A stretch of 64,000 nucleotides of DNA from Arthrobacter sp. SLBN-122 (GCF_006715165.1 NZ_VFMS01000001.1:3968001-4032000), one strand, 5' to 3'. Counted from the first letter of the stretch, positions 11,791 to 23,308 are shown. Notes: a model not told the origin generated them from the sequence alone. Translations and numbers: made by a program.

Positions 11791-12445
11791 TGCCGTCCGC
11801 TGGACCACGCGCAACCTGATTGCCGGCACCTGCCGGCCCACCGTCGTCGGCCTGGAAAACGTCCCCGCGGACGGCCCCTTCATCGTCGCTCCCAACCACC
11901 TGTCCTTCTTCGACAGCGTGATCGTGCAGGCACTGATGCCCAGGCCGGTCGCCTTCTTTGCCAAAGCCGAATACTTCACCACCGGCGGCGTCAAGGGCAA
12001 GGTCATGAAGGCGTTCTTCGAATCCGTGGGCTCCATCCCGGTGGAGCGCGGCGAACAGGCCGCCAGTGTCCAGGCGCTCAAGACGCTCCTGGACATCCTT
12101 GAGGCCGGCCGCGGCATCGGAATCTACCCGGAGGGTACCCGTTCCCGTGACGGGATCCTCTACCGGGGACGCACCGGGGTCGGCTGGCTGGCGCTCACCA
12201 CCGGGGCGCCCGTGATTCCCGTGGGCCTGATCGGCACCGAGAAGCTCCAGCGCGCCGGCGAAAAGGGGGTCAGGCCGCAGCACTTCACCATGAAAGTGGG
12301 GGAGCCGCTGTACTTCGACAAGACGGGCCCTGACCACTCCCTTCCTGCCCGCCGGGAAGTCACGGACCGGATCATGGATGCGATTGCCGAACTCAGCGGC
12401 CAGCAGCGCTCCACGAGCTACAACCAAAGCAAGACTGCGGAATAG
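11777..12445 (+). CDS. plsC: Lysophospholipid acyltransferase, PlsC family
   Basis: 222 residues. The acyltransferase blocks are clear: NHLSFFDS, the HX4D catalytic motif, then the glycerol-phosphate-binding PEGTRSRDG and a later VPVGLIGTEKLQ-like segment reading VIPVGLIGTEKL. The family puts the second acyl chain on 1-acyl-glycerol-3-phosphate to make phosphatidate at the membrane. It is a short single-domain form without obvious transmembrane helices beyond a hydrophobic patch. ATG start inside the HAD gene; uvrC follows 43 bases later with its own promoter. Confidence 0.88.
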   Translation: MEMFDAVRWTTRNLIAGTCRPTVVGLENVPADGPFIVAPNHLSFFDSVIVQALMPRPVAFFAKAEYFTTGGVKGKVMKAFFESVGSIPVERGEQAASVQALKTLLDILEAGRGIGIYPEGTRSRDGILYRGRTGVGWLALTTGAPVIPVGLIGTEKLQRAGEKGVRPQHFTMKVGEPLYFDKTGPDHSLPARREVTDRIMDAIAELSGQQRSTSYNQSKTAE

Positions 12446-12476
12446 CCGCCTGGCAAGGAGACCCGGCGCGACTCAG

Positions 12477-12482
12477 TAGACT
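12477..12482 (+). promoter_or_regulatory. -10 element of a leaderless promoter for uvrC
   Basis: TAGACT, then six bases, then the GTG start codon of uvrC at 12489. No SOS-like palindrome is seen beside it, unlike uvrA. Confidence 0.5.
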
Positions 12483-12488
12483 TGATAG

Positions 12489-14504
12489 GTGGCAAATCCA
12501 GCAAGTTACCGGCCCAAAACCGGTGAAATCCCCACCAACCCGGGCGTATACCGGTTCCGTGATCCGCACGGCCGGGTGATCTATGTCGGCAAAGCGAAAA
12601 GCCTCCGGTCCCGGCTTAACTCCTACTTCGCCAACCCGGCCGGACTGCTGCCCAAGACCTACGCCATGGTCCACGCGGCCAGCAGCGTCGAGTGGACCGT
12701 GGTTGGCAGCGAGCTGGAATCGCTGCAGCTCGAATACACCTGGATCAAGGAATTCAAGCCGCGCTTTAATGTGGTGTTCCGGGATGACAAAACCTATCCC
12801 TACCTCGCCGTGAACATGAGCGAGAAGTACCCCCGGGTACAGGTCATGCGGGGAGACAAGCGCAAAGGGACCCGCTACTTCGGGCCGTACACCGCCGGGG
12901 CCATCCGCGAAACCATGGACACCCTGCTCCGCGTCTTCCCCGTCCGCAGTTGCAGCGCCGGCGTCTTCAAGCGCGCGCAGGCCAGCGGACGCCCCTGCCT
13001 GCTGGGATACATCGACAAGTGCTCCGCGCCGTGCGTGGGGCGGATCTCGCCGGAAGACCACCGGGCGCTGGCGGAGGACTTCTGCGCCTTTATGGGCGGA
13101 GAGGCGAAGCGGTTCATCAACAAGCTGGAGAAGCAGATGGCCGACGCCGTGGCGAAGCTCGACTACGAGCATGCTGCCCGGTTGCGGGACGACATCACCG
13201 CCCTGCGCAAGGTCTTCGAGCGGAACGCAGTGGTGCTGGCCGAGGACACCGACGCCGACGTTTTCGCCCTGCATGAAGACGAACTGGAGGCCGCAGTCCA
13301 GGTGTTCCATGTCCGCGGCGGCAGGATCCGCGGCCAGCGTGGCTGGGTGGTGGAAAAGGTGGAGGACTTCACCACTCCGGACCTCGTGGAGCACCTGCTG
13401 CAGCAGGTCTACGGCGAGGACGGCGACACCCACGGCCGGCTGCCCCGCGAAGTCCTGGTGCCGGTGGCGCCCAGCAACGCGGAGGACCTTGCCAAATGGC
13501 TGGGCGGCATCCGCGGTGCCAAGGTGGACATCCGGGTGCCGCAGCGCGGAGACAAGGCGGCGTTGATGTCCACCGTCCGGGAGAACGCCGAGCATGCGCT
13601 GAAACTCCATAAGACGCGGCGCGCCGGCGATATCACCGTCAGGTCCCAGGCCCTCCAGGAACTCCAGGAAGCGCTGCACCTGCCCGTGCCCATGCTCCGG
13701 ATCGAATGCTTCGACGTCTCCCATGTCCAGGGCACCAACGTGGTGGCATCCATGGTGGTGGTGGAGGACGGGCTGCCCAAGAAGTCCGATTACCGCAAGT
13801 TCTCCATCACCGGTCCCGCCGCGGCCGATGACACGGCGGCCATGCATGACGTCCTGACGCGGCGCTTCCGTTATTACCTGCAGGACAAGTCTGCCCAGGT
13901 GGACGAATCCGTCCTGGCCTCCGACGGGCAGGACAGTGCCCGGGAAGCGGCAGTGGACAACCCTGCCGTGCTGGACACCACCACGCCTGCCCCCAAGGCA
14001 AAATTCGCCTACCCGCCCAACCTGGTGGTGGTGGACGGCGGGCAGCCGCAGGTGAACGCCGCGGCCCGTGCACTGCGGGACCTGGGCATCGACGACGTCT
14101 ATGTCGTGGGCCTGGCTAAACGCCTGGAGGAAGTGTGGCTCCCGGACAGCGACTTCCCCGTCATCCTGCCCCGGACGTCCCAGGGGCTGTACCTGCTGCA
14201 GCGGATCCGCGACGAGGCGCACCGCTTCGCCATCACGTTCCACCGGCAAAAGCGGGGCAAGGCCATGACGGTGTCGGCACTCGACGCCGTTCCGGGCCTC
14301 GGTGCGTCCAAGCGCAAAGCCCTGCTGGCCCATTTTGGATCGGTCAAGGGCGTCAAGGCCGCCACCGTGGAAGAGCTCGCGCAGGCCAAGGGGATTGGTC
14401 CGGCACTGGCCACCGCCATCGTGAACCACTTCGCGTCCGACGGACCCGGGGCCGTTGCCGTGCCGGCGATCAACATGACCACCGGCGAAATCATCGAGAC
14501 TTAG
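12489..14504 (+). CDS. uvrC: Excinuclease ABC subunit C
   Basis: 671 residues. UvrC makes both incisions around a lesion. The N-terminal GIY-YIG nuclease is seen in NPGVYRFRD and [14 protein letters not shown]; a UVR helix that binds UvrB is at [14 protein letters not shown]; the RNase H-like 5' nuclease domain carries [18 protein letters not shown] and later VVVDGGQPQ; a helix-hairpin-helix pair closes the protein ([25 protein letters not shown]). Full-length and intact. GTG start with a leaderless-type promoter. It begins the conserved uvrC-rapZ-yvcK-whiA block. Confidence 0.97.
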   Translation: MANPASYRPKTGEIPTNPGVYRFRDPHGRVIYVGKAKSLRSRLNSYFANPAGLLPKTYAMVHAASSVEWTVVGSELESLQLEYTWIKEFKPRFNVVFRDDKTYPYLAVNMSEKYPRVQVMRGDKRKGTRYFGPYTAGAIRETMDTLLRVFPVRSCSAGVFKRAQASGRPCLLGYIDKCSAPCVGRISPEDHRALAEDFCAFMGGEAKRFINKLEKQMADAVAKLDYEHAARLRDDITALRKVFERNAVVLAEDTDADVFALHEDELEAAVQVFHVRGGRIRGQRGWVVEKVEDFTTPDLVEHLLQQVYGEDGDTHGRLPREVLVPVAPSNAEDLAKWLGGIRGAKVDIRVPQRGDKAALMSTVRENAEHALKLHKTRRAGDITVRSQALQELQEALHLPVPMLRIECFDVSHVQGTNVVASMVVVEDGLPKKSDYRKFSITGPAAADDTAAMHDVLTRRFRYYLQDKSAQVDESVLASDGQDSAREAAVDNPAVLDTTTPAPKAKFAYPPNLVVVDGGQPQVNAAARALRDLGIDDVYVVGLAKRLEEVWLPDSDFPVILPRTSQGLYLLQRIRDEAHRFAITFHRQKRGKAMTVSALDAVPGLGASKRKALLAHFGSVKGVKAATVEELAQAKGIGPALATAIVNHFASDGPGAVAVPAINMTTGEIIET

Positions 14505-14590
14505 CGCCTGCCCCCGAAACTTAGCTAGGGTAAAGGACGGGCAGCGCCATCGCGGCTGCCGGCGGACAACGAAGAAACGGGGCAGGCTTC

Positions 14591-15514
14591 ATGGCAGACA
14601 CGACGGCGGGATCCGGAGCGGATCAGGACGGGCTGGAGCCCGTCAAACCGCTCGAAGCGGAGCTGCTGGTGGTCACCGGAATGTCCGGCGCCGGGCGGAG
14701 CACCGCCGCGGACGCCCTGGAAGACCACGGCTGGTATGTCGTGGAGAACCTCCCGCCCCAGATGCTGGGCACCCTGGCGGAGCTCGTCTCACACGCCCCG
14801 CAGTCGATTCCCCGGCTCGCAGTAGTGATCGATGTCCGCAGCAAGGGCCTCTTCGCGGACATCCGCGCGGCCCTGGGGGCTCTGGCCGCGAGCGGGGTCA
14901 CCTTCCGCGTCCTGTTCCTTGACGCCAGCGACAACGTCCTGGTCCGGAGGTTCGAACAGGGGCGCCGGCCCCATCCGCTGCAGGGTGGTGGACGCATCCT
15001 GGACGGCATCGCTGCTGAACGCGAGCTGCTGCAGGAACTGCGCGACAGCTCCGACGTCGTCCTGGACACCTCCAACTACAACGTCCACGGCCTGGCCACC
15101 GCCATCACCGAACTGTTCAGCGAAACCGGTCCCGTGGCCCTGCGGCTGAACGTCATGAGCTTTGGCTTCAAATACGGCCTGCCGGTGGACGCGAACTACG
15201 TGGCCGACGTCAGGTTCATACCCAACCCGCACTGGGTGCCGCAGCTGCGTCCGCAGACCGGCCTGGACAAGGACGTCAGCGACTACGTGCTGGAGGCCGA
15301 GGGCGTCAAGAACTTCGTGGACCGCTACGTCCTGGCCCTGGAACCCGTCCTTGAGGGCTACCGCCGCGAGAACAAGCACTACGCCACCATTGCCGTCGGT
15401 TGTACCGGCGGCAAGCACCGCTCCGTGGCGGTCGCAGTGGAGCTTTCCAAGAAACTTGCGCAGTACCCGCGGGTCACGGTGACCACCGCGCACCGGGATC
15501 TGGGCCGCGAATAA
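14591..15514 (+). CDS. rapZ: RNase adapter / nucleotide-binding protein RapZ (YvcJ)
   Basis: 307 residues. The P-loop [12 protein letters not shown] is at about residues 27-38 after an acidic N-terminal tail; Arg replaces the usual Lys of GxGKS, as in other RapZ/YvcJ proteins. The C-terminal domain has the family motif [11 protein letters not shown] that binds RNA or glucosamine-6-phosphate in E. coli RapZ. The role in actinobacteria is not settled. The stop and the yvcK start share one base (TAATG). An upstream GGGGCAGG serves as ribosome site. Confidence 0.93.
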   Translation: MADTTAGSGADQDGLEPVKPLEAELLVVTGMSGAGRSTAADALEDHGWYVVENLPPQMLGTLAELVSHAPQSIPRLAVVIDVRSKGLFADIRAALGALAASGVTFRVLFLDASDNVLVRRFEQGRRPHPLQGGGRILDGIAAERELLQELRDSSDVVLDTSNYNVHGLATAITELFSETGPVALRLNVMSFGFKYGLPVDANYVADVRFIPNPHWVPQLRPQTGLDKDVSDYVLEAEGVKNFVDRYVLALEPVLEGYRRENKHYATIAVGCTGGKHRSVAVAVELSKKLAQYPRVTVTTAHRDLGRE

Positions 15515-16533
15515 TGGCCCTGTTCACCGGAGCCCTGCCCCTGGTGCCGCCCGCCGCCGGCAAGGGCTCGGGCCAGCAGGACAAGGGCCCCAACGTGGTG
15601 GCTTTGGGCGGCGGCCACGGCCTGGCGGCCTCACTGTCCGCGCTGCGCCTGCTCACCTCCGAACTCACCGCGGTGGTCACGGTGGCGGACGACGGCGGCT
15701 CCTCCGGGCGTCTGCGCGAGGAGTACGGCGTCCTTCCGCCGGGAGACCTCCGCATGGCCCTGTCCGCGCTCTGCGACGACACCGACTGGGGCCGCACCTG
15801 GCGCGACGTCATGCAGCACCGGTTCCGCGCCGGGAAGGGGCCCGGCGGTTCGCTCGACGAGCACGCCATGGGGAACCTGCTGATCGTCACCCTGTGGGAG
15901 CTGCTGGGCGATACCGTTGCCGGGCTCAAATGGGCAGGCGCCCTGCTCGGCGCCCGCGGCCAGGTCCTGCCGATGTCCACCGTCCCGCTCACCATTGAAG
16001 GCGATGTGCGCGTGACCGCCCCGGACGGCGGAACGGCACTGCAGACCATCCACGGCCAGGCCCGGTGCGCGGTGGCCGGTTCGCTCGAGGAAGTCCGGCT
16101 CCTGCCCAAAGCGGCGCCGGCCTGCACGGACGCCCTGACCGCCATTGAGCTGGCGGACTGGGTGGTCCTGGGCCCGGGGTCCTGGTACACCTCAGTCCTG
16201 CCGCACCTGCTCCTGCCGGAGATGCGCCAGGCCCTCTGCAGCACGCCCGCCAAGCGCTGCCTGACCATGAACCTCGCCACGGACACCAAGGAAACCACGG
16301 GCATGACCGCGGCGGACCACCTCCACGTCCTTCGGCGCTACGCCCCCGAGTTCAGCGTGGACGTGGTCCTGGCGGACCCTTCGTCCGTACCGGACCGGCA
16401 GGAGTTCGAGAAGGCAGCCGGCATGATCGGGGCAGAGGTGGTCTTGGGTAAAGTAGGGGCGTCGGGACGCCGCCCTGTCCACGAGCCGCTGCGGCTGGCG
16501 ACGGCGTACCAGGACATTTTTGGGAACAGTTAG
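15514..16533 (+). CDS. yvcK: Gluconeogenesis factor YvcK / CuvA (CofD-like)
   Basis: 339 residues. The Rossmann-like N-terminus NVVALGGGHGLAASLSAL and the ADDGGSSGRLR loop are hallmarks of the YvcK branch of the CofD fold, and NLLIVTLWELLGD follows. YvcK binds UDP-sugars and supports cell-wall synthesis and growth on gluconeogenic carbon in Bacillus and mycobacteria (CuvA). The ATG is fused to the rapZ stop as TAATG, so translation is coupled. whiA follows after nine bases. Confidence 0.93.
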   Translation: MALFTGALPLVPPAAGKGSGQQDKGPNVVALGGGHGLAASLSALRLLTSELTAVVTVADDGGSSGRLREEYGVLPPGDLRMALSALCDDTDWGRTWRDVMQHRFRAGKGPGGSLDEHAMGNLLIVTLWELLGDTVAGLKWAGALLGARGQVLPMSTVPLTIEGDVRVTAPDGGTALQTIHGQARCAVAGSLEEVRLLPKAAPACTDALTAIELADWVVLGPGSWYTSVLPHLLLPEMRQALCSTPAKRCLTMNLATDTKETTGMTAADHLHVLRRYAPEFSVDVVLADPSSVPDRQEFEKAAGMIGAEVVLGKVGASGRRPVHEPLRLATAYQDIFGNS

Positions 16534-16542
16534 GAAGGTGCC

Positions 16543-17523
16543 ATGGCACTGACAGCATCAGTCAAGGAAGAACTGTCCCGTCTGGACATCAAGAAGTCAT
16601 CAGTACGCAAGGCCGAAGTCTCCGCCATGCTCCGGTTCGCCGGGGGACTGCACATCATCTCCGGCCGGATCGTCATCGAGGCGGAAGTCGACCTCGCCTC
16701 GACGGCCCGCAGGCTCCGGGCCGCGATCGCCGAAGTCTACGGGCACCAGAGCGAGATCATCGTGGTGTCGGCCGGCGGACTCCGGCGCGCCAGCCGCTAC
16801 GTGGTCCGCGTGGTACGCGACGGCGAGGCGCTTGCCCGCCAGACCGGTCTCCTGGACGGCCGGGGACGCCCCGTGCGCGGCCTGCCGTCCGCCGTCGTCA
16901 ATGGCTCCGCGGCAGATGCCGAAGCCGTCTGGCGCGGAGCGTTCCTGGCCCACGGCTCACTCACGGAGCCGGGCCGGTCATCCTCGCTTGAGGTCACCTG
17001 CCCGGGGCCGGAATCCGCGCTGGCTCTGGTGGGCGCGGCCCGCCGGCTGGACATCCAGGCCAAGGCCCGGGAAGTCAGGGGAGTGGACCGCGTGGTCATC
17101 CGTGACGGCGACACCATTGCCGCCCTCCTCACCCGCATGGGAGCGCACGACGCGCTGATGGTGTGGGAGGAACGCCGCATGCGCAAGGAGGTCAGGGCCA
17201 CCGCCAACCGGCTCGCCAACTTCGACGACGCCAACCTGCGCCGTTCCGCGCAGGCAGCCGTGGCCGCAGGGGCAAGGGTGGACCGGGCGCTGGAGATCCT
17301 GGGCGACGACGTTCCGGACCACCTCAAGTACGCGGGCGAACTGCGGGTGGCGCACAAACAGGCAAGCCTGGACGAGCTGGGCCGCCTTGCCGATCCCGTC
17401 ATGACCAAGGATGCAATTGCCGGCAGGATCCGCCGCCTGCTGGCCATGGCGGACAAGCGCGCCCTTGACCTGGGCATTCCCGGAACGGACGCCAATGTGA
17501 CGCCCGAAATGCTGGACGAGTAA
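16543..17523 (+). CDS. whiA: Sporulation regulator family protein WhiA
   Basis: 326 residues, typical length. WhiA combines an N-terminal domain related to LAGLIDADG homing endonucleases ([14 protein letters not shown] at the start, [10 protein letters not shown]) with a C-terminal helix-turn-helix ([20 protein letters not shown]). In Streptomyces it controls sporulation septation; in non-sporulating relatives it affects division and chromosome organisation. Strong site AGGAAGG precedes the ATG. It closes the rapZ-yvcK-whiA run. Confidence 0.95.
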   Translation: MALTASVKEELSRLDIKKSSVRKAEVSAMLRFAGGLHIISGRIVIEAEVDLASTARRLRAAIAEVYGHQSEIIVVSAGGLRRASRYVVRVVRDGEALARQTGLLDGRGRPVRGLPSAVVNGSAADAEAVWRGAFLAHGSLTEPGRSSSLEVTCPGPESALALVGAARRLDIQAKAREVRGVDRVVIRDGDTIAALLTRMGAHDALMVWEERRMRKEVRATANRLANFDDANLRRSAQAAVAAGARVDRALEILGDDVPDHLKYAGELRVAHKQASLDELGRLADPVMTKDAIAGRIRRLLAMADKRALDLGIPGTDANVTPEMLDE

Positions 17524-17624
17524 CCGCGCCATAGAATCAAAAATAATTCCGGGCACCAGCTGTCCGGATGCACAATCCGAGAGTTACCAACCGGGCCTGC
17601 GGGTCCACGATATTGGAGGATTTT

Positions 17625-18251
17625 GTGACCGAGTACGTTTTGCCGGAACTCAGCTACGACTACGCCGCCCTCGAACCGCACATCTCAGCGCGGATCATGG
17701 AACTGCACCACAGCAAGCACCACGCCACCTATGTGGCGGGCGCCAACAACGCGCTGGCCCAGCTGGCCGAGGCGCGCGAAAAGGGCGACTTCGCCAACAT
17801 CAACCGGCTTTCCAAGGACCTCGCGTTCCACACCGGCGGCCACATCAACCACTCCGTGTTCTGGAAGAACCTTTCCCCGGACGGCGGCGACAAGCCCGAA
17901 GGTGAGCTCGCTGCCGCCATCGATGACGCCTTCGGCTCCTTCGATGCCTTCCGTGCACAGTTCTCCGCCGCTGCCCTGGGCCTCCAGGGATCGGGCTGGG
18001 GGTTCCTGGCCTACGAACCCATCGGCGGAAACCTCGTCATCGAGCAGCTGTACGACCAGCAGGGCAACACCGCCCTGGGCACCACCCCGCTGCTGATGCT
18101 GGACATGTGGGAGCACGCCTTCTACCTGGACTACGTCAACGTGAAGGCCGACTACGTCAAGGCATTCTGGAACATCGTCAACTGGGCAGATGTCGCCCAG
18201 CGCTTCGAGGCAGCACGCACCAACGCCACGGGACTCATCACCCTCCCGTAG
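17625..18251 (+). CDS. sodA: Superoxide dismutase, Fe/Mn family
   Basis: 208 residues. It dismutates superoxide in the cytoplasm. Metal ligands are visible: His in [12 protein letters not shown], His in [12 protein letters not shown], and Asp and His in [14 protein letters not shown]. The GTG start giving [16 protein letters not shown] was chosen because a perfect GGAGGA lies four bases upstream; extending to an ATG at 17568 would add unrelated residues. Mn rather than Fe is likely for the family but not proved. A hairpin terminator follows at 18318. Confidence 0.95.
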   Translation: MTEYVLPELSYDYAALEPHISARIMELHHSKHHATYVAGANNALAQLAEAREKGDFANINRLSKDLAFHTGGHINHSVFWKNLSPDGGDKPEGELAAAIDDAFGSFDAFRAQFSAAALGLQGSGWGFLAYEPIGGNLVIEQLYDQQGNTALGTTPLLMLDMWEHAFYLDYVNVKADYVKAFWNIVNWADVAQRFEAARTNATGLITLP

Positions 18252-18276
18252 TGGCCGGCGCCATACATGGCTGTAA

Positions 18277-19521
<1,245 letters not shown>

Positions 19522-19531
19522 GGTTAGACAC

Positions 19532-20758
19532 ATGACATCTCACACCCTCAACGAACTGATCGCTGAAGGTGTCCGCGGGCGGTACATTCTGGTTCGAAGT
19601 GACCTGAATGTGCCGCTCGACGGCTCTACAGTCACTGATGATGGCCGTATCAAGGCCTCCCTGCCAGTGCTGCAAAAGCTCACGGACGCCGGTGCCCGCG
19701 TGCTGGTTACAGCCCACCTTGGACGCCCCAAGGGCGCCCCGGAAAACAAGTACTCCCTCCGTCCCGCAGTGGACCGCCTCGCCGAACTGGCGGGCTTCAA
19801 GGTCACCCTGGCTGCCGACACCGTCGGCGATGCCGCCAAGGCGGCCGCTACATCGCTGCAGGACGGCGAAGCCCTTGTCCTCGAGAACGTCCGCTTCGAC
19901 GCCCGCGAGACCAGCAAGGACGACGCTGAGCGCGGAGCCTTCGCGGACGAACTCGTGGCATTGACCGGCAGCAACGGCGCCTACGTGGACGACGCCTTCG
20001 GTGCGGTCCACCGAAAGCACGCCAGTGTCTACGACGTCGCCACCCGGCTCCCGTCGTACCAGGGCGACCTGGTGCACACCGAAGTGGAAGTCCTCCGGAA
20101 GCTGACCACTGACACCCAACGTCCCTACGTGGTGGTGCTCGGCGGTTCCAAGGTCTCGGACAAGCTTGCGGTGATCGATAACCTGATCGGCAAAGCTGAC
20201 ACCATCCTGGTGGGCGGCGGCATGCTCTTCACGTTCCTGGCGGCAGCAGGCCACAAGGTTGGCTCGAGCCTCCTTGAGGAAGACCAGATCCCTGTCGTCA
20301 AGGACTACCTGAAGCGCGCAGCTGACGCCGGAACCGAATTCGTGGTTCCCACGGACGTCGTGGTGGCAGAGAAGTTCGCTGCCGACGCCAAGCACGAAAC
20401 CGTGGCGGCCGACGCCATTGAAGGCAGCAGCTTCGGCCCCCAGGGCATCGGCCTGGACATTGGGCCCGATACCGCGGCTGCCTTTTCCGAACGGATCAAG
20501 GGCGCGCGGACGGTTTTCTGGAACGGACCCATGGGCGTCTTCGAGTTCGAGGCGTTCTCGGCAGGTACCCGTGCCATCGCGCAGGCCCTGACCGAAACTG
20601 AAGGATTCACCGTGGTGGGCGGCGGTGATTCTGCTGCCGCAGTGCGGACGCTGGGATTCAGTGATGACCAGTTCGGCCATATTTCCACCGGTGGCGGCGC
20701 CAGCCTTGAGTACCTTGAAGGCAAGGAACTGCCGGGCCTTAGTGTCCTGGACCGATAG
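19532..20758 (+). CDS. pgk: Phosphoglycerate kinase
   Basis: 408 residues, within the normal range. It makes ATP from 1,3-bisphosphoglycerate. The N-lobe substrate loop is [20 protein letters not shown] and [10 protein letters not shown] follow, and the C-lobe nucleotide site is in [14 protein letters not shown] and [14 protein letters not shown] chosen 10 bases after the gap stop, with GGGTTAG before it. The last codons are followed by a hairpin-containing spacer before tpiA. Confidence 0.96.
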   Translation: MTSHTLNELIAEGVRGRYILVRSDLNVPLDGSTVTDDGRIKASLPVLQKLTDAGARVLVTAHLGRPKGAPENKYSLRPAVDRLAELAGFKVTLAADTVGDAAKAAATSLQDGEALVLENVRFDARETSKDDAERGAFADELVALTGSNGAYVDDAFGAVHRKHASVYDVATRLPSYQGDLVHTEVEVLRKLTTDTQRPYVVVLGGSKVSDKLAVIDNLIGKADTILVGGGMLFTFLAAAGHKVGSSLLEEDQIPVVKDYLKRAADAGTEFVVPTDVVVAEKFAADAKHETVAADAIEGSSFGPQGIGLDIGPDTAAAFSERIKGARTVFWNGPMGVFEFEAFSAGTRAIAQALTETEGFTVVGGGDSAAAVRTLGFSDDQFGHISTGGGASLEYLEGKELPGLSVLDR

Positions 20759-20814
20759 CAGCAGGCCGGTAAAACCCCGCTGCTGACCAGCAGCAACCGG
20801 ACTTCACAGTCCTC

Positions 20815-20849
20815 CGGCCGGCAGGTTGCCCGCGGCAGCCTGCCGGCCG
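20815..20849 (+). terminator. Very stable hairpin between pgk and tpiA
   Basis: Arms CGGCCGGCAGG (20815-20825) and CCTGCCGGCCG (20839-20849) are perfect. Inside, a T-G wobble and TGCC/GGCA extend the stem to 16 base pairs around a CGC loop. It ends 30 bases before the tpiA start. It may be a partial terminator, or a processing or stability element setting the pgk to tpiA ratio. Confidence 0.65.
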
Positions 20850-20879
20850 CACCCATATCAAGAACTTTTTGGAGATTAC

Positions 20880-21695
20880 GTGACTACGTCAACGAACGGC
20901 GCTTTTGACCGCAAGCCCTTCATCGCGGGCAACTGGAAAATGAACATGGACCACGTGCAGGGCATCACCCTCCTGCAGAAGCTGGCCTGGACCCTCTCCG
21001 ACGCCAAGCACGACTACAGCCGCGTCGAGGTGGCCGTCTTCCCGCCGTTCACGGACCTCCGCGGTGTCCAGACCCTGGTCCAGGGCGACGACCTGCAGGT
21101 CGCCTACGGTGGCCAGGACCTGTCGCAGTTCGATTCGGGGGCCTACACCGGTGACATCTCGGGACAGTTCCTGAACAAGCTTGGCTGCAAGTACGTCCTG
21201 GTGGGCCACAGCGAACGCCGGACCATCCACAACGAATCCGACGAGGTCCTCAACGCCAAGGTCAAAGCTGCCTTCAAGCACAACCTGGTTCCGGTGCTCT
21301 GCGTCGGCGAAGGCCTGGAGATCCGCCAGGCCGGAACGCACGTGGACCACACGCTGCAGCAGCTCCGCGCCGGCGTTGCCGGGCTCACCAACGAACAGGC
21401 CGCTGAACTGGTGGTTGCTTACGAACCCGTTTGGGCCATCGGCACCGGCGAAGTGGCTGGCCCGGAGGACGCCCAGGAAATGTGCGCCGCCATCCGCGCT
21501 GAGCTGGAGTCGTTGTTTGGAGCGGAAACGGCCGCTAAGACCCGCCTGCTTTACGGCGGCTCGGTGAAGGCGAACAACGCGGCCGCGATCCTTCAGGAAC
21601 GCGACGTGGACGGCCTGCTGGTGGGTGGCGCAAGCCTGGACCCGGCCGAGTTTGCTAATATTGTCAGGTTCGAGAGCCACCTGGTCACGGACTAG
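20880..21695 (+). CDS. tpiA: Triosephosphate isomerase
   Basis: 271 residues, slightly longer than the usual ~250 because of a short N-terminal extension ([13 protein letters not shown]). It interconverts dihydroxyacetone phosphate and glyceraldehyde-3-phosphate. Catalytic residues are in GNWKMN (Lys), VLVGHSERR (His) and [11 protein letters not shown] (Glu), with the phosphate-binding [13 protein letters not shown] start preceded by TTGGAGA. Confidence 0.96.
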   Translation: MTTSTNGAFDRKPFIAGNWKMNMDHVQGITLLQKLAWTLSDAKHDYSRVEVAVFPPFTDLRGVQTLVQGDDLQVAYGGQDLSQFDSGAYTGDISGQFLNKLGCKYVLVGHSERRTIHNESDEVLNAKVKAAFKHNLVPVLCVGEGLEIRQAGTHVDHTLQQLRAGVAGLTNEQAAELVVAYEPVWAIGTGEVAGPEDAQEMCAAIRAELESLFGAETAAKTRLLYGGSVKANNAAAILQERDVDGLLVGGASLDPAEFANIVRFESHLVTD

Positions 21696-21743
21696 TCCGT
21701 AACCAGCCAAAACTCCCGTAATCCCAACTTCTGAAAGGCCGTC

Positions 21744-22001
21744 GTGGACGTTCTTCATGTCATTCTGCAGATCCTCCTGGGGATCACCAGCCTCCTGCTG
21801 ACGCTGCTGATCCTCCTGCACAAGGGACGCGGCGGCGGGTTGTCCGATATGTTCGGCGGCGGCATGAGCTCGGGCCTCAGCTCTTCAGGCGTGGCGGAAC
21901 GGAACCTCAACCGCTTCACCGTCATCCTCGGCGTCACCTGGGGCGTGGTGATCATTGCCCTCGGCCTGATCATGCGGTTCAGCGGGACCGGGGATTCCTG
22001 A
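21744..22001 (+). CDS. secG: Preprotein translocase subunit SecG
   Basis: 85 residues, two hydrophobic helices (LHVILQILLGITSLLLTLLIL in pieces, and VILGVTWGVVIIALGLIM) flanking the conserved loop LHKGRGGGLSDMFGGGMSSG. SecG is the small subunit of the SecYEG channel in the cytoplasmic membrane. GTG start with GAAAGG upstream. It is the last gene of the gap operon and is followed by a clear terminator. Confidence 0.93.
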   Translation: MDVLHVILQILLGITSLLLTLLILLHKGRGGGLSDMFGGGMSSGLSSSGVAERNLNRFTVILGVTWGVVIIALGLIMRFSGTGDS

Positions 22002-22053
22002 CCCCTGCTGGACAAGGTCCTTTAGGCCCTGCCGGTCCTTAGGCCGGCGAATT

Positions 22054-22094
22054 AGACTGTGGCTGTCGGAAAACCCGGCAGCCACAGTCTTGTT
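22054..22094 (+). terminator. Intrinsic terminator of the gap-pgk-tpiA-secG operon
   Basis: AGACTGTGGCTGTCGG pairs with CCGGCAGCCACAGTCT (16 pairs, one G-T) around AAAAC, followed by TGTTT. Confidence 0.85.
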
Positions 22095-22138
22095 TAAGCT
22101 GCAGGTCCGCCGGCGCTCCCTTCGAGGCAGGAGTCGTT

Positions 22139-22537
22139 ATGGTCCACCCATCGTCAGGGTTCCGGGGCACCCGTGCCGGCGTTACGGCAGGGTCCGGTTC
22201 GAGCCTGCAGTCCACCGACTCGTCGTCGTCGCGTCCGCTTCCGCGGATCCGCGTGTCCTACTGGTGCGCCAAGGGGCATGAGACGCAGCCCGTGTTCCTG
22301 AAGATGCCGGAGGACCAGATTCCCACGATGTGGGACTGCAGGCGCTGCGGCGCTCCTGCTTCCCGGGACGGCCGTGCCGCGGCAGGTGACGACCCCTTCG
22401 ACGACGGCTACAAAAGCCACCTGGAATACGTTAAAGAACGGCGCTCCGGCCAGGACGCCGAAGCTGTCCTGGCCGGAGCGCTGGAAAAGTTACGCGCCCG
22501 CGGCGTCCTTCCGGACCAACTGCTGCGGGACCCGTGA
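22139..22537 (+). CDS. rbpA: RNA polymerase-binding protein RbpA
   Basis: 132 residues. RbpA is an actinobacterial activator that binds the principal sigma factor and stabilises open complexes. The core is seen from GFRGTRAG through the zinc site: VSYWCAKGHE, then WDCRRCGAPA, giving Cys, His and the CxxC pair. The N-terminal linker is serine-rich and longer than usual. AGGAG precedes the ATG. Its last 48 bases overlap the end of pgl on the other strand, and its codons include a perfect inverted repeat that can terminate pgl transcription. Confidence 0.92.
   Translation: MVHPSSGFRGTRAGVTAGSGSSLQSTDSSSSRPLPRIRVSYWCAKGHETQPVFLKMPEDQIPTMWDCRRCGAPASRDGRAAAGDDPFDDGYKSHLEYVKERRSGQDAEAVLAGALEKLRARGVLPDQLLRDP
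22430..22481 (-). terminator. Terminator of the pentose-phosphate operon, embedded in rbpA codons
   Basis: Perfect 16-base inverted repeat: GCGCTCCGGCCAGGAC (22441-22456) and GTCCTGGCCGGAGCGC (22466-22481), nine-base loop. On the minus strand it starts nine bases after the pgl stop and is followed by TTCTTT, as an intrinsic terminator should be. Confidence 0.75.
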
Positions 22538-23308
22538 GGCCGCGTTCTCGTCGATCAGCCACAGGGTACGGGAGGTTCCCCGGGGACCGGAGGCCGGTAC
22601 CTGGACAGGGTTGGCTCCGGCCAGGGCCAGTCCCACCGCTCCGGCCTTGTCCTCCCCGGCAACAACCATCCATACCTCCGCCGCCGTATTAATGGCGGGC
22701 AGGGTAAGGGAGATCCGCAGCGGCGGCGGCTTGGGGGAGTTCCTGACGCCCACCACCGTGCGGTCCTTTTCCCGGATGCCGGCCTGTTCGGGGAACAGTG
22801 ATGCAATGTGTGCGTCGGGCCCTACGCCGAGCAGCACCACGTCCAGGCGGGGGAGTGCGGAGGGTTCCTCCGGCCGGTCGTCGGACATGTCAGCCGCGTG
22901 CTCGGCTGCAGCAGCTTCCCGCAGCCGGCGTGCGTAGTCCTCGGCTGCTTCTTCCGGAGTGTCGAACTCGTCTGCCGCACCAGGGGAATGCACCCGCTCC
23001 GGGTCCACGGGGATGTGCGACAGCAATGCGTCGAACGCCTGCCCGGTATTCCGCTCAGGATCGGCGGAGTCAACGAAACGTTCGTCACCCCACCAGAAGT
23101 TGACCTTGGACCAATCCACGGCCGGCGCTGCCGGTGAATCCGCAACAGCTTTCAGCGTGCCAATCCCCACGGTTCCCCCGGTGAGCACCACGGTGGCTTC
23201 GCCGTACTTGTCCTGGACATCAACGAGCTTGGTGATCAGGCGTGCCGCGATGGCGGCCATGAGGACGGACGAATCCGGATGGATGCTTACTCGTGGGTCA
23301 ACGCTCAC
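22490..23308 (-). CDS. pgl: 6-phosphogluconolactonase
   Basis: 272 residues. It hydrolyses 6-phosphogluconolactone in the oxidative pentose phosphate pathway. Family motifs are LTGGTVGIGTLKAV near residue 45, FWWGDERFVDSADPERN, the loop LGVGPDAHIASLFPEQ and the later SLTLPAINTA. GTG start overlapping the end of opcA by 11 bases, so it is translated from the same mRNA. The C-terminal 15 codons run tail-to-tail into rbpA. Confidence 0.93.
   Translation of the reverse strand: MSVDPRVSIHPDSSVLMAAIAARLITKLVDVQDKYGEATVVLTGGTVGIGTLKAVADSPAAPAVDWSKVNFWWGDERFVDSADPERNTGQAFDALLSHIPVDPERVHSPGAADEFDTPEEAAEDYARRLREAAAAEHAADMSDDRPEEPSALPRLDVVLLGVGPDAHIASLFPEQAGIREKDRTVVGVRNSPKPPPLRISLTLPAINTAAEVWMVVAGEDKAGAVGLALAGANPVQVPASGPRGTSRTLWLIDENAASRVPQQLVRKDAAGA

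Noticed and set aside
12393..14429. A 678-codon minus-strand frame opposite uvrC
   Set aside because: uvrC has all catalytic motifs in the other frame; the antisense product is His/Gly/Val-rich low complexity.
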